NCBI RefSeq assembly: GCF_029589435.1
Contig: NZ_JARRAG010000002.1
Location: forward strand, 3,844,001 to 3,908,000
Reading direction: 5' to 3'
Source of the DNA: Paludisphaera mucosa
GTDB lineage: Bacteria > Planctomycetota > Planctomycetia > Isosphaerales > Isosphaeraceae
Length of the DNA stretch: 64,000 nt
In this document: piece after piece, positions 1-8,699 of the stretch
How positions within the stretch are numbered: the first letter of the stretch is position 1
Layout of the letters: each line of letters begins with the position of its first letter
Program-made: the position numbers and the translations under genes
The notes under the pieces: generated by a model
Seen by the model: the letters and a program-made list of their open reading frames with translations, nothing else
What the model was told of the DNA's origin: nothing
Database searches by the model: none

Positions 1-1814
1 GGCCGATGGTCCAGGGCGTCTGCCGCCGGTTCCTCCGGGACCCGAACGACGTGGACGACGCCTTCCAGGCCGTCTTCCTGGTCCTCGCCCGCAAGGCGGG
101 GAACCTGCGACGAAAGGACCTGGTCGCGAACTGGCTCTACGGCGTCGCCTGCCGCGTGGCGGTCCGCTCCCGCGTCATGGCGGCGCGGCGGATCCAGGAA
201 GCGACGAACGAAGACGGCGGTCGGCTCGAAGTCGACTCGCGACGGCCGGCGGGCTGCCATCCCGCCGACGCACTCGCCCGCGACGAGGAGCGGATGAGGC
301 TGCACGAGGAGGTGGAGCGGCTGCCGGGTCGCTACCGCGCCCCGGTGGTCGCCTGCTACCTCGAGGGCCGGACGCACGAGGAGGCCGCGGCGCTGCTGGG
401 CTGCCCCGTCGGGACGGTCAAGGGTCGGCTCGCCCGCGCCCGCGACCTGCTCCGCAAGCGGCTCGAACGTCGCGGGGTCGCGGCGCCGGCCGCCGCGCTG
501 GCGACGGCCCTGGCTTCGTCCGACCTCCGCGCCGCCGTGCCCGCCCCGCTCGCCTCGGAAACGGTCCGCCACGCCGTCGCGCTGGCCGCCTCTCCCGCCG
601 CCTGGATGACCACCACGGCGATCTCGTCCTCGGTCCGTTCCCTCACCGAAGGAGCCATCCAGGCCATGTTTTATTCCCAGCTCAAGACGCTCGCGATCCC
701 GGGCACGATCGTCGCCGCGGGCCTTCTCGCCGCCGGCGCGAGCCTCGCCGCCTATCCGCACGACGCGCCCAAAGCGGACGAGGGTCCGACGGCCATGCTG
801 GCGGCCCAGGAGGAATCGAAGCCTTCCCCCGCGGCGGAATCACCCAAGTCCCGCAGTCCCCAGGAGACCGTCGCCCTGCTCCAGGAGGTCTTGAGCAAAT
901 ACCAGAAATCCCTGGAACGCGCCGAGGCGGAAGCGGGCGAGGTCGAAGAGGAGGCCGCGAAGGAGAAGGCCGCCGAGCGACACAAGGGTCGCGCGGGGGA
1001 CATGTTGAAGGAGCTGCGCGAGCAGATCGGCGACGACGACGCCTCAGGCGGCTTGCTCGTCACGTTCGCCGACTTTCTTGAGAAGGCCGAGAAGCGGGAC
1101 GCCCCACGTGCCGGCGCCGAGGCGGCCGCTGAAGCGGCTCAACCGACCGAGACCGAGGAGCCGGCGTCCGAGTCGGCCCCGAAGCCCCAGGCCGAGCTGA
1201 AGAAGCCGTCGAGCCCCGAGGGTGGCGAGCAAGCCCCGCAAGCCGCCGGGATGGCGGCGGGCGGGTTCGGCGGCGAGGGGGGCGGCGGCTTTTCCGGACC
1301 GACGCCCGAGCAAACCCGCCAGCAGATCGCCTGGCTCGCGGCCGCGATCTCCAAGGTCGACGACAACCCGACCAGCGTGGCGGCCAACGAGGCGCTAGCC
1401 GCGCCCTTCACCCTGCGTTCGGGCGAGAAATCCACGCTCGGCGAACTGCTCAGCCAGATCCGCGGCTCCCTGACGACGTCCGACGGCAAGAAGCTCCCGG
1501 TGTACGTCGACCCCGTCGGAATCCAGGACGCCGGCGCGACGCTCGACTCGCCCGTCTCGATCGACCTGGAGGACGTCCCGCTGAAGCTCTCGCTTCGATT
1601 GATGCTCAAACAGCTTGGCCTGGCCTACTGCGTCCGCGACGGCGTGCTGATCATCAGCTCCCTCGAAGGCATCCAGCAGGAATTGCTGGAAGCCCAGAGA
1701 GAGATGATGGGCCTGCACCCCGACAAGGCCATCATGGGAGCCGGCGGGGGCGGCGGGATGGGCGGCATGGGCCAGGGGTTCGGCGGCGGGGCCGGCGGAT
1801 CCGGCATGATGTGA
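1..1814 (+). CDS. ECF-type RNA polymerase sigma factor with membrane anchor and STN-like C-terminal domain (5' truncated by window edge)
   Basis: The reading frame is open to the window edge. The first ATG (base 6) sits inside sigma region 2 (the sequence runs straight into [13 protein letters not shown]), so the true start lies outside. Region 2 is followed by a clear region 4 with an HTH ([22 protein letters not shown]). A hydrophobic segment follows at about residues 226-250 (counted from base 6), then an acidic Glu/Ala/Lys coiled-coil-like stretch around 285-330. A domain at about 465-555 has the alternating pattern of secretin/TonB short N-terminal (STN-like) modules ([18 protein letters not shown], then [14 protein letters not shown]). 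The tail is Gly/Met-rich. Sigma factors with C-terminal membrane extensions are known in planctomycetes. The inference is a membrane-tethered sigma factor whose outer domain senses or self-regulates. The STN assignment is by pattern only. Confidence 0.85.
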   Translation, partial: PMVQGVCRRFLRDPNDVDDAFQAVFLVLARKAGNLRRKDLVANWLYGVACRVAVRSRVMAARRIQEATNEDGGRLEVDSRRPAGCHPADALARDEERMRLHEEVERLPGRYRAPVVACYLEGRTHEEAAALLGCPVGTVKGRLARARDLLRKRLERRGVAAPAAALATALASSDLRAAVPAPLASETVRHAVALAASPAAWMTTTAISSSVRSLTEGAIQAMFYSQLKTLAIPGTIVAAGLLAAGASLAAYPHDAPKADEGPTAMLAAQEESKPSPAAESPKSRSPQETVALLQEVLSKYQKSLERAEAEAGEVEEEAAKEKAAERHKGRAGDMLKELREQIGDDDASGGLLVTFADFLEKAEKRDAPRAGAEAAAEAAQPTETEEPASESAPKPQAELKKPSSPEGGEQAPQAAGMAAGGFGGEGGGGFSGPTPEQTRQQIAWLAAAISKVDDNPTSVAANEALAAPFTLRSGEKSTLGELLSQIRGSLTTSDGKKLPVYVDPVGIQDAGATLDSPVSIDLEDVPLKLSLRLMLKQLGLAYCVRDGVLIISSLEGIQQELLEAQREMMGLHPDKAIMGAGGGGGMGGMGQGFGGGAGGSGMM

Positions 1815-1854
1815 GGGGGAGCCGGATCACGGCCCGGACGCCGCGATTCCCGGC

Positions 1855-2517
1855 TCACGCGACGGCGGCTTTCCGATCCCGGAAGTCGCCGTCGCGGCGG
1901 GCGGAAGCGTCGCGATGGTGGGCTTTCTGGACCCGGATCGCCTGGTGGACGTCACGCAGCGCCAGCTTCGCGGGCTTGTACTTGGGATCGAGCTCGAGCG
2001 CGGCTTCGAAACAGCCGGCGGCCTCGTCGAGTCGATCCTGGGCCCGGAGGACCAGGCCCAGGTTCAGGAAAGCCTCGTCGCGACAGCCGTACTCGCAGAG
2101 GGTCGCGGTGCGGTGGGCGGCCTCGGCTTCCTTGAGACGTCCGGACTGCGCGAGGATCCCGCCGAGGAAGATATGGGCGCCGGCCTCTTCGGGCGCAGCG
2201 TTGATCGCGCGGCGATACCAGGCGGCCGCCACCGAAAGGTTGCCCCGAGCCCGATGGAGGTGGCCCATCTCGGCCAGGGTGACCCAGAGCTTCCCGGGGG
2301 GGCAGAGCGAAGTCGCGCGGCGGATCGCCTCGTCGGCCTCGTCGTAACGGGCCAGGTCGACGAGCGCCGAGCCCAGGATCTTCCAGGCCGGGCCGCATTC
2401 GGGGTGCCGGTCGACCAGCTCCCGCCCCCGAGCGACGGCCAGGGCCGGCAGGTCGGCCCGGTGCGCGGCGCGGAGGCGGTTCCAGCGGGACTGAATCCAT
2501 GTCATCGTCTGCATCAC
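1855..2517 (-). CDS. tetratricopeptide repeat protein
   Basis: This 220-residue protein is built largely from TPR helical pairs, at about residues 43-76, 77-110, 111-143 and 148-181. The repeats show the usual small/large pattern, for example GPAWKILGSALVDLARYDEA and a final unit ending ALELDPKYKPAKLAL. No signal peptide or membrane segment is visible, so a cytoplasmic scaffold role is likely. The C-terminus is basic and low in complexity. The start could be either of two nearby ATGs (residues 1 and 5). It lies about 130 bp downstream of rpiA on the same strand and converges with the sigma factor at 1-1814. No specific partner can be named. Confidence 0.8.
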   Translation of the reverse strand: MMQTMTWIQSRWNRLRAAHRADLPALAVARGRELVDRHPECGPAWKILGSALVDLARYDEADEAIRRATSLCPPGKLWVTLAEMGHLHRARGNLSVAAAWYRRAINAAPEEAGAHIFLGGILAQSGRLKEAEAAHRTATLCEYGCRDEAFLNLGLVLRAQDRLDEAAGCFEAALELDPKYKPAKLALRDVHQAIRVQKAHHRDASARRDGDFRDRKAAVA

Positions 2518-2649
2518 GAATCGCTCCTGGTATGGGGCCCGCTCGACGCGACCGGCGCGCGTCCTGTACCAGGCACGATCAACGTGCGTCGCCCCGAGAT
2601 TTCAGGAATCCGGGATTCCTCGCCGGAGCCGCGGCCCGTGGGCGGGACG

Positions 2650-3366
2650 TCAGGTGCAGCCCGTCCATCGCCGGGCCTGGGTGACGATCTGCTCCGCGCC
2701 GTCGGGGCGGCCGACGACCAGGACGTCGCAGAGGCCGAGGAACAGGCCGGTCTCGAAGACGCCGACGACCGACTTGAGGCCGGCCTCAAGGGTGTCGGGG
2801 TCGGCGAGGGGCGAGAACCCGCAGTCGATGATGAGGTTGCCGCCGTCGGTCACGAAGGGCGCCCCGTCGGGGCCGCGCCGCAGCGAGGTCCGGGCGCCGA
2901 GGGTCCTGAGCCGCTGCTCGATATGGCGGTAGCCCAGGCGGCTGACCTCGACCGGCACGGGGGAGTCGATGCCGAGGCGGGGGACGACCTTCTCGGGCGA
3001 GACGATCGTGACCCGCCGGCTGGCGACGCAGGCGACGAGCTTCTCGCGCAGCAAGGCCCCGCCCCGGCCCTTGATCATCCGATACTCGGGGTCGACCTCG
3101 TCGGCCCCGTCGATGTTGAGGTCGACCGCGGGCACGTCGTCGACGTCGCGCAGGGGAATGTTCAGCTCGCGGGCCAGCTCGGCCGTCGAGACGCTGGTGG
3201 GCACCCCGACGAACTCCAGGCCTTCCTCGGCGACGCGCTCGCCCAGGCGTTTGACCAGCAGCCCGGCCGTCGAGCCCGAACCCAGGCCGACGATCATCCC
3301 CGACTGCACCAGTTCCGCCGCGCTCCGCGCGGCGTGAGCCTTCGCGAGGTCCGCTTCGAATGCCAC
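2650..3366 (-). CDS. rpiA: ribose-5-phosphate isomerase A
   Basis: Predicted to interconvert ribose 5-phosphate and ribulose 5-phosphate in the non-oxidative pentose-phosphate pathway, in the cytoplasm. The 238-residue length is normal for RpiA. Family motifs are present in order: GLGSGSTA near the N-terminus (phosphate-binding loop), NIDGADEVD (catalytic Asp region), KGRGGALLREKLVA (catalytic Glu/Lys region) and DGGNLIIDCGF near the C-terminus. The ATG at 3366 fits the family N-terminus well. The window also encodes zwf and opcA, so three steps or factors of the pentose-phosphate route are present but not clustered. Confidence 0.96.
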   Translation of the reverse strand: MAFEADLAKAHAARSAAELVQSGMIVGLGSGSTAGLLVKRLGERVAEEGLEFVGVPTSVSTAELARELNIPLRDVDDVPAVDLNIDGADEVDPEYRMIKGRGGALLREKLVACVASRRVTIVSPEKVVPRLGIDSPVPVEVSRLGYRHIEQRLRTLGARTSLRRGPDGAPFVTDGGNLIIDCGFSPLADPDTLEAGLKSVVGVFETGLFLGLCDVLVVGRPDGAEQIVTQARRWTGCT

Positions 3367-3538
3367 GACCGTTCGCCTTCAAGGGAGGGACAGCCTCGGC
3401 CGGTCGCCGCCGGCCGAGTTCGACGCGACCCGGATGGGGCGCGTCGACGTTCCAGGTGCTCGTTCGCCACCGCCACGCCGATCGAGCCATTAGAACGACT
3501 TCTCTCGGCCTTGGCCAGTCGCCTGGATCCCAGCGACC

Positions 3539-4594
3539 TCAATCGGGCGCGCCCGGGAGGAACGGGAACGGCGGCGCGGGTTGGAATTCCGCCGAGGCGT
3601 CGCCGGCGTAGCTCCGGCCTCCGGTCAGCGTCAGCTTCTTCACCGGGGCGCCCGGCTCGAAGTCCATCTTCGCCAGGGGCGTCCAGAAGACCGTGGGGCT
3701 CGTCGCCGAGTCGAAATAGAGGACCCGGTCCTTGAGGTCGTAGGCCGTCCGCCAGACCGTGCCGGAGATGTTCGGCTGGCCGGGCGTCGTCACGCCCAGC
3801 GGCACCGAGGCGTTGCGGATCACGCCGAACAGCGAGGCGAGGGCCCGATGCGCGTCGGAGGTCGGGGGGATCGTGTGGATGTAGTACGAGGCCCGCGCGA
3901 AGCGATCGGCGGCCCGGCTCGTCCCCGGGAGCATGGCCGTCCCGCCGATCTCCTGCCAGTAGGCGTTGAGGGCGAGCTGCTGGTCGTAGGTCGGCGAATT
4001 GGTCATCACCTGGAATTCCCGGCCGTGGTGGATCACCAGCTTGCCCTTCACGTACTCGAAGATCGCCGAGTCGCCCGTGGGGTCGGCGATCGCCAGGTGC
4101 CCCTGCGCCGGCTGTTTGTTGGGCAGGATCGGGGCGATGATGGTGAAGGGCTCGGCGCGAAGGGCCTCGACCGCCTCGGCGACGGTGGCGAAATTGTCCA
4201 GCACGTACTGGGTCCAGGCGGAGATCGAGATCGTCGGCCGGTTCCCGAAGGCCTTGCCGTAGTCGGATTCGACGAGATAGAGCGTGTTGGCGACGAGGCC
4301 CTTCTCGTTCATGCCGTCGACCGAGGCGATCTCGTAGAACGAGCAGACGACGCTGCCGTACTTGCTGGTCCAGGCGAGCGAGTGCGGCCCGGCCGTCCCG
4401 TTGCGCCGCATGCCCCGGGGGAGGCAATAGAGGTTGGTCCCGGGATCCTCCGACCAGTCCATCGAGCGGGCGACGAGGACGCGGTCGTCCGGCCCCAGGT
4501 ACACGCAGCGTGTGCAGGCCTCCGAGGTCCGCAGGCCGAACGAGCCGCAGGCGAGGCCTGCGACCACCATCCCGACGAGGCGTTTCGCGTTCAT
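3539..4594 (-). CDS. secreted choloylglycine-hydrolase / penicillin V acylase family protein (linear amide C-N hydrolase)
   Basis: An N-terminal nucleophile hydrolase that should cleave linear amide bonds. The start is placed at the ATG at 4594, because this gives a clean signal peptide (KRLVGMVVAGLACGSFG) ending just before the nucleophile Cys27 in SEACTRC. The extra 19 residues of the longer frame look like non-coding translation. Relative to Cys27, Arg43 and Asp46 (ARSMDW) lie at the +16 and +19 spacing of the Cys/Arg/Asp set in bile salt hydrolases and penicillin V acylases. A TNSPTYDQQL segment matches the family's conserved Asn region. The protein is 351 residues. The natural substrate is unknown; N-acyl-amino acids, acyl-homoserine lactones or penicillins are possible. 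A candidate promoter lies just upstream (4651-4679). Confidence 0.88.
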   Translation of the reverse strand: MNAKRLVGMVVAGLACGSFGLRTSEACTRCVYLGPDDRVLVARSMDWSEDPGTNLYCLPRGMRRNGTAGPHSLAWTSKYGSVVCSFYEIASVDGMNEKGLVANTLYLVESDYGKAFGNRPTISISAWTQYVLDNFATVAEAVEALRAEPFTIIAPILPNKQPAQGHLAIADPTGDSAIFEYVKGKLVIHHGREFQVMTNSPTYDQQLALNAYWQEIGGTAMLPGTSRAADRFARASYYIHTIPPTSDAHRALASLFGVIRNASVPLGVTTPGQPNISGTVWRTAYDLKDRVLYFDSATSPTVFWTPLAKMDFEPGAPVKKLTLTGGRSYAGDASAEFQPAPPFPFLPGAPD

Positions 4595-4650
4595 GAACCC
4601 TGGTCTCCAGGCGAGGTCGAACGGGCGATCGCCGTCGATCGCCCGAGACA

Positions 4651-4679
4651 AGTCTAGGAGACGCGGCCCGCCGCGAGAA
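4651..4679 (-). promoter_or_regulatory. candidate promoter of the Ntn acylase gene
   Basis: On the minus strand TTCTCG (4679-4674) is followed after 17 bp by TAGACT (4656-4651), which would start transcription about 50 nt before the ATG at 4594. The -10 fits the TA(C/G)nnT form of other promoters here. The -35 is poor. Confidence 0.35.
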
Positions 4680-4706
4680 CGGGGGAGCGGGCGGGCGGTC
4701 GATCGC

Positions 4707-5333
4707 TCACTTCCGGGCGGCGTTGAAGCTGCTGATGAGGTTGGCGTAGCTCGGCAGATGCTTGGCGAACAGGGCGCCGAGGCCTTCCATGTCGTTCCGC
4801 CAGTCGCGGTGCAGCTCGCAGGCGACGGCGAACCAGGTCATGAGCTGGGCCCCGGCGGCCTGCATCCGCGCCCAGGAGGCGTCGCGGGTGGTCTGGTTGA
4901 AGGTCCCCGAGGCGTCGGCGACGACGAAGACCTCGAACCCCGCCTCGATCGCCGAGAGGGCCACGAAGGCCACGCACACCTCGGTCACGACCCCGGCGAT
5001 GATGAGCTGCTTCTTGCCCGTCGCCCGGATCGCCTTGACGAAGTCCTCGTTGTCCCAGGCGTTGATCTGGCCCGGCCGTGCCACGTACGGGGCCTCGGGG
5101 AACAGCTCCTTGATCTCGGGCATGAGCGGCCCGTTGGGCCCGGCTTCGAAGCTGGTGGTCAGGATCGTCGGCAGGTTGAAGTACTTCGCCGAGTTCGCCA
5201 GCGCCAGCACCATGTTCTTGAAGTCGTCCGGCGAGAAATCGCGGACGAGGTTGCAGAGGCCGGTCTGGTGGTCGACCAGCAGGACGGCGGCGTCGTCCCT
5301 GTCGAGTCGGCGGTACTTGTAGGGCGTGCTCAT
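4707..5333 (-). CDS. isochorismatase-family cysteine hydrolase, YcaC-like
   Basis: A 208-residue alpha/beta hydrolase of the isochorismatase superfamily. The catalytic Asp21 lies in LLVDHQTG and the nucleophilic Cys120 in VVTEVC, followed by AFVALSAIEAGF as in YcaC-type enzymes. Long stretches such as YFNLPTILTTSFEAGPNGPL and MTWFAVACELHRDWRND closely match the YcaC family as remembered. Members of this subfamily are cytoplasmic oligomers with poorly defined substrates. The gene is 110 bp upstream of the acylase on the same strand but with its own start context. No regulation is evident. Confidence 0.9.
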   Translation of the reverse strand: MSTPYKYRRLDRDDAAVLLVDHQTGLCNLVRDFSPDDFKNMVLALANSAKYFNLPTILTTSFEAGPNGPLMPEIKELFPEAPYVARPGQINAWDNEDFVKAIRATGKKQLIIAGVVTEVCVAFVALSAIEAGFEVFVVADASGTFNQTTRDASWARMQAAGAQLMTWFAVACELHRDWRNDMEGLGALFAKHLPSYANLISSFNAARK

Positions 5334-5459
5334 GGCGATTCCTCTTCAAGCGGTTCACGGCCTCGGGGCCGGCGGAAACGACCGACGGGACGACCGGCAC
5401 GAGGGGGTGCGGGCCGTCCCGTCACGGCGGAGCGAGTCGGGCGACTCGCATCGATCTCG

Positions 5460-7868
5460 TCACTTCATTTCAACAAAGACGCGCTCGATCTTGCCACCGA
5501 ACTTGAAAGGGGCCCGGTCGAAGTACTCGACGGAGACGGGCGAGCCGAGGTCGACGCCCACGTCGAACGTCTCGCTCGCGGTGAACGCCCCCGGGACGGT
5601 GCGCTTGACGGTCGTCCTTGCGACTTCCGCGCCGTCCACGCTCAGAACCACGTCGTCCGGGGTGCCCGGCCTGGGGATCGTCTCGGCGACTTCGATGCGG
5701 TGCTTGCCGGCGGCGATCTTCCCTTCCGACCTGGCGACGGTCCGCTCGATGATCAGCATGTTGTACTCGAAGACGAGTCGCCCGGCGTCCATGTAGACGG
5801 ACAGGCCGCCGCTCGCGCCGCCCATGGCGTAGAGGACGCCCGACGCGTCCGGGCCGACCTCGACGTCGATGGCCACGTGGTTGCTCCGCTTACCGAGGCC
5901 GGGGGCCGTGAATTCCGGCATCCGGGTCGTCTCGGCGTCGAACCGCCACGACCGGTACGGGCTCCGGAGGACGTCTTCGGGGTGGAACCGGGTCCAGAGG
6001 CCGCCGCCGATGGGGAACGCCCGGTTCGCCTTCGCCTCGGCCAGGAAGAGTTCCTTCATCTTCGCCAGTCGCTCGGGCTCCTTCGCGGCGAGGTCCTCGG
6101 CCTGCGAGAAATCCTTCGAAAGGTCGTACAGCTGCCACGGATCCTGGTTCGCGTCCCAGGTCTTCAGCTTGGGAGAGGATCCGGCGGTGTCCCAGGGGAC
6201 GAGGGGGCCGAACGTGCCGGCGAACCAGCCGTCGTGGTAGACCCCGCGGCTGCCGTTGTTCTCGAAATACTGCGTGAGCTTGCGGCCCGGGGCCTTCGCA
6301 TCGGCGAAGCTGTAGGCCATGCTCACCCCGTCGATCGGGTCCTGCTTCGCCCCATTCACCTCGGCGGGCGGCTTGACGCCGATCAGCTCGTAGAGCGTCG
6401 GCGCGACGTCGTTGACGTGGTGGAACTGCGGCCGAGGCGCGGGGTCGGGCTTGATCCCCTTCGGCCACGAGACGACCAGCGGGTTGCGCGTGCCCCCGAA
6501 GTGCGCGGCGACCAGCTTGGTCGACCGGAACGGCGCGCCGCCGGCCCAGGCCCAGCCGGCGTGGTACATGTTGTCCATCTTCGGCCCGCCCAGGGCCGCG
6601 AGCCCGCCCAGCCCCTGCATCGCGGCGAGTTGCTGCTCGATCGTGTTGGGGACGTTGTTCTGGGCCAGCAGCTCGCTGATGCTGCCCTTCTGGCCCTCGG
6701 CGCTGGAGCCGTTGTCGCCCCAGATGTAGAGGATGATCGTGTTGTCCCGGAGCCCGAGCGCCTCCAGGCCGTCGACCAGCCTGCCGACCTGGGCGTCGGT
6801 GTGCTCGACGAAGCCGGCGAACACCTCCATGAGCCGGCGCTGGAATCCGCGTTCCGACTCGGGGATGCCGGCCCACGAGGCCATCGAGGCGTCGCGGGGC
6901 GTCAGCTTCGCGTCTCTGGGGACCCAGCCGAGTTCCTGCTGCCGCCGGAAGACGCGTTCGCGGTACGCGTCCCAGCCGTCGTCGAACTTGCCTTTGTACT
7001 TGTCGGCCCAGGCCGGGAAGATGTGGTGCGGGCCGTGGACGGCCCCCGGCGCCCAGTACATCAGGAACGGCTTGTCGGGGGTGAACGCCTGGTGTTTCTT
7101 GAGCCATCCCAGGCCCTTGTCGACCATGTCCTCGGTCAGGTGGTAGGTCCCGCCGTGGGGCGGCTCGATCGCTTGCAGATTCTCGTAGAGCCGGGGCTCC
7201 CACTGCGAGGTCTCGCCCGCGAGGAAGCCGTAGAAGTAATCGAAGCCGTGGCCGGTGGGCCAGCGGTCGAACGGCCCCATCGCCGTCGTCTGGTCGGTCG
7301 GGGTGTTGTGCCACTTGCCGAAGGCGGACGACTTGTAGCCGTAGTGGCGGAGGACCTCGGGCAGGGTGGCGGCCGACCTGAGGATGACGCCGGTGTAGCC
7401 GTCGAAGTCCGTCGCCCGCTCGGCGATCGTCCCGTTGCCGACCCGATGGTGGTTGCGACCCGTCAGCAGCGCGGCGCGGGTCGGCGAGCAGATGGACGTG
7501 GTGTGGAACGCGTTGTAGCAGACGCCCGACTCGCGCAGGCGGGTGAGCGTGGGCGTATGGACCTCGCCCCCGAACGTGTCGGGGACGCCGAAACCCACGT
7601 CGTCGATCAGCACGATCAGCACGTTGGGCGCGTCGGGCCTCAGCCGTCGCGGCTCCTGACGCCACGTCATGCGAGATTCCTGGATCGTGGGCCCGATCAC
7701 GCTGGCCGTGGGGGTCGGCGGGAAGGGCAAGACGGACCCGTCGGACGCCGCCGGGGATGCCGGCGCATCCTGAGCGCGGGCGTCCGCCGGTCGAACTGTC
7801 ACAGCCAGGCAGCCGATCAGGCCGCCGGCGAGGATCGCCGCGAGGGGAGAGGGAGATCGGGCGCGCAC
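5460..7868 (-). CDS. secreted arylsulfatase (type I, formylglycine-dependent)
   Basis: Predicted to hydrolyse sulfate esters, probably of algal-type polysaccharides or small aryl sulfates, outside the cytoplasm. The frame runs upstream to 8669, but those residues overlap the divergent sigma gene and look non-coding. The GTG at 7868 has an AGAGG ribosome site about 8 nt upstream and begins a signal peptide (SPSPLAAILAGGLIGCLAV). The 802-residue product shows the sulfatase N-terminal metal site NVLIVLIDDVGFG, and the maturation motif CSPTR at Cys127-Arg131 followed by AALLTGR, where Cys is converted to formylglycine by a separate enzyme. GFDYFYGFLAG and YIWGDNGSSAEG are further family blocks. 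The C-terminal ~150 residues look like a beta-rich domain. It is divergent from the ECF/membrane-protein pair, so co-regulation is possible. Confidence 0.93.
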   Translation of the reverse strand: MRARSPSPLAAILAGGLIGCLAVTVRPADARAQDAPASPAASDGSVLPFPPTPTASVIGPTIQESRMTWRQEPRRLRPDAPNVLIVLIDDVGFGVPDTFGGEVHTPTLTRLRESGVCYNAFHTTSICSPTRAALLTGRNHHRVGNGTIAERATDFDGYTGVILRSAATLPEVLRHYGYKSSAFGKWHNTPTDQTTAMGPFDRWPTGHGFDYFYGFLAGETSQWEPRLYENLQAIEPPHGGTYHLTEDMVDKGLGWLKKHQAFTPDKPFLMYWAPGAVHGPHHIFPAWADKYKGKFDDGWDAYRERVFRRQQELGWVPRDAKLTPRDASMASWAGIPESERGFQRRLMEVFAGFVEHTDAQVGRLVDGLEALGLRDNTIILYIWGDNGSSAEGQKGSISELLAQNNVPNTIEQQLAAMQGLGGLAALGGPKMDNMYHAGWAWAGGAPFRSTKLVAAHFGGTRNPLVVSWPKGIKPDPAPRPQFHHVNDVAPTLYELIGVKPPAEVNGAKQDPIDGVSMAYSFADAKAPGRKLTQYFENNGSRGVYHDGWFAGTFGPLVPWDTAGSSPKLKTWDANQDPWQLYDLSKDFSQAEDLAAKEPERLAKMKELFLAEAKANRAFPIGGGLWTRFHPEDVLRSPYRSWRFDAETTRMPEFTAPGLGKRSNHVAIDVEVGPDASGVLYAMGGASGGLSVYMDAGRLVFEYNMLIIERTVARSEGKIAAGKHRIEVAETIPRPGTPDDVVLSVDGAEVARTTVKRTVPGAFTASETFDVGVDLGSPVSVEYFDRAPFKFGGKIERVFVEMK

Positions 7869-7898
7869 GTCGTGCCTCTGGAGAGATGAAGGGACGTC

Positions 7899-7946
7899 GG
7901 GACATCGCCGTCCCGAGGGCTTGAAGTGAAGAGGCTCCGGAGCCTC
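7899..7946. promoter_or_regulatory. inverted repeats between sulfatase and ECF sigma gene
   Basis: The divergent intergenic region holds CGGGAC-6-GTCCCG (7899-7914) and a perfect 16-bp palindrome GAGGCTCCGGAGCCTC (7931-7946), 63 bp before the sulfatase GTG. It may be an operator or a transcript hairpin. Neither is followed by a T-run. Confidence 0.35.
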
Positions 7947-8123
7947 CTCGGCAAGCTTGGTCGATCGCGACGGCGATGTCAATCGGCCCGCAGACTGGGA
8001 CGTGAGGCGCTCCGGATACGCCCCGTCGAAACGTCGCATTTCGGATGCGTCCCGTGACGAAGGGACCACCGCGAGCGAATCACCGAGCATGTGGACCCGG
8101 TGGTCGAGATGGGGCGAGTCGCG

Positions 8124-8699
8124 ATGTCGAGTCGAAATGCACCACGCCAGCCGGAGGAACCCGCCGCCTTGGGCCCGCCCCGGTCCGACCACGAGCGGTT
8201 CGTCGCCCTCCTGGAATGCCACCGAGGAGCCCTGCTCAAGGTCTGCTGGGCGTACGGCCGCACCCCGCACGATCGCGACGACTTGCTGCAGGAGATCGTC
8301 GTTCAGCTCTGGGACTCGTTCGGCCGGTACGACCCCGACCGCAGGTTCTCGACCTGGATGTATCGCGTGGCGTTGAACGTGGCGATCGACTTCGGACGCA
8401 GGCGGCGGAGGTGGGGGAGGGAAGCCGCAAGTCTCGACGAGGATGAGACGAAGGCCCCCTCGACGACCCGGGACGACGACCTGAAGCGGCAACGGTCGCG
8501 CGAGCTGCGCGAACTCCTGGAACGACAGCCCGGCGCGGACCGGGCCATCTTGCTGCTCTACCTGGAAGGCCATTCGTATCGCGAGATCGGCGACGTCCTC
8601 GGCATCAGCGAGTCGAACGTCGGTACGCGATTGAACCGTCTCAAGAACGCGCTTCGGCGATCCGTGCAAGGACCGCCCGGGGAAGGAGGAGCCTCGTGA
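8124..8699 (+). CDS. ECF-family RNA polymerase sigma factor
   Basis: A standard two-domain ECF sigma factor of about 191 residues from the chosen ATG at 8124; an in-frame ATG at 8091 would add 11 residues. Region 2 is DLLQEIVVQLWDSFGRYDPD then RFSTWMYRVALNVAIDF. Region 4 is RAILLLYLEGHSYREIGDVL then GISESNVGTRLNRLKNALRR, a clear HTH. The stop codon overlaps the start of the next gene (TGATG), so the two are translationally coupled. It is divergent from the sulfatase, making that gene a plausible target. No anti-sigma factor of the zinc type is adjacent. Confidence 0.92.
   Translation: MSSRNAPRQPEEPAALGPPRSDHERFVALLECHRGALLKVCWAYGRTPHDRDDLLQEIVVQLWDSFGRYDPDRRFSTWMYRVALNVAIDFGRRRRRWGREAASLDEDETKAPSTTRDDDLKRQRSRELRELLERQPGADRAILLLYLEGHSYREIGDVLGISESNVGTRLNRLKNALRRSVQGPPGEGGAS

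Noticed and set aside
5460-8669. A 1069-residue open frame for the sulfatase
   Set aside because: The first 267 residues overlap the divergent sigma gene and lack domain features; the GTG at 7868 gives a signal peptide.
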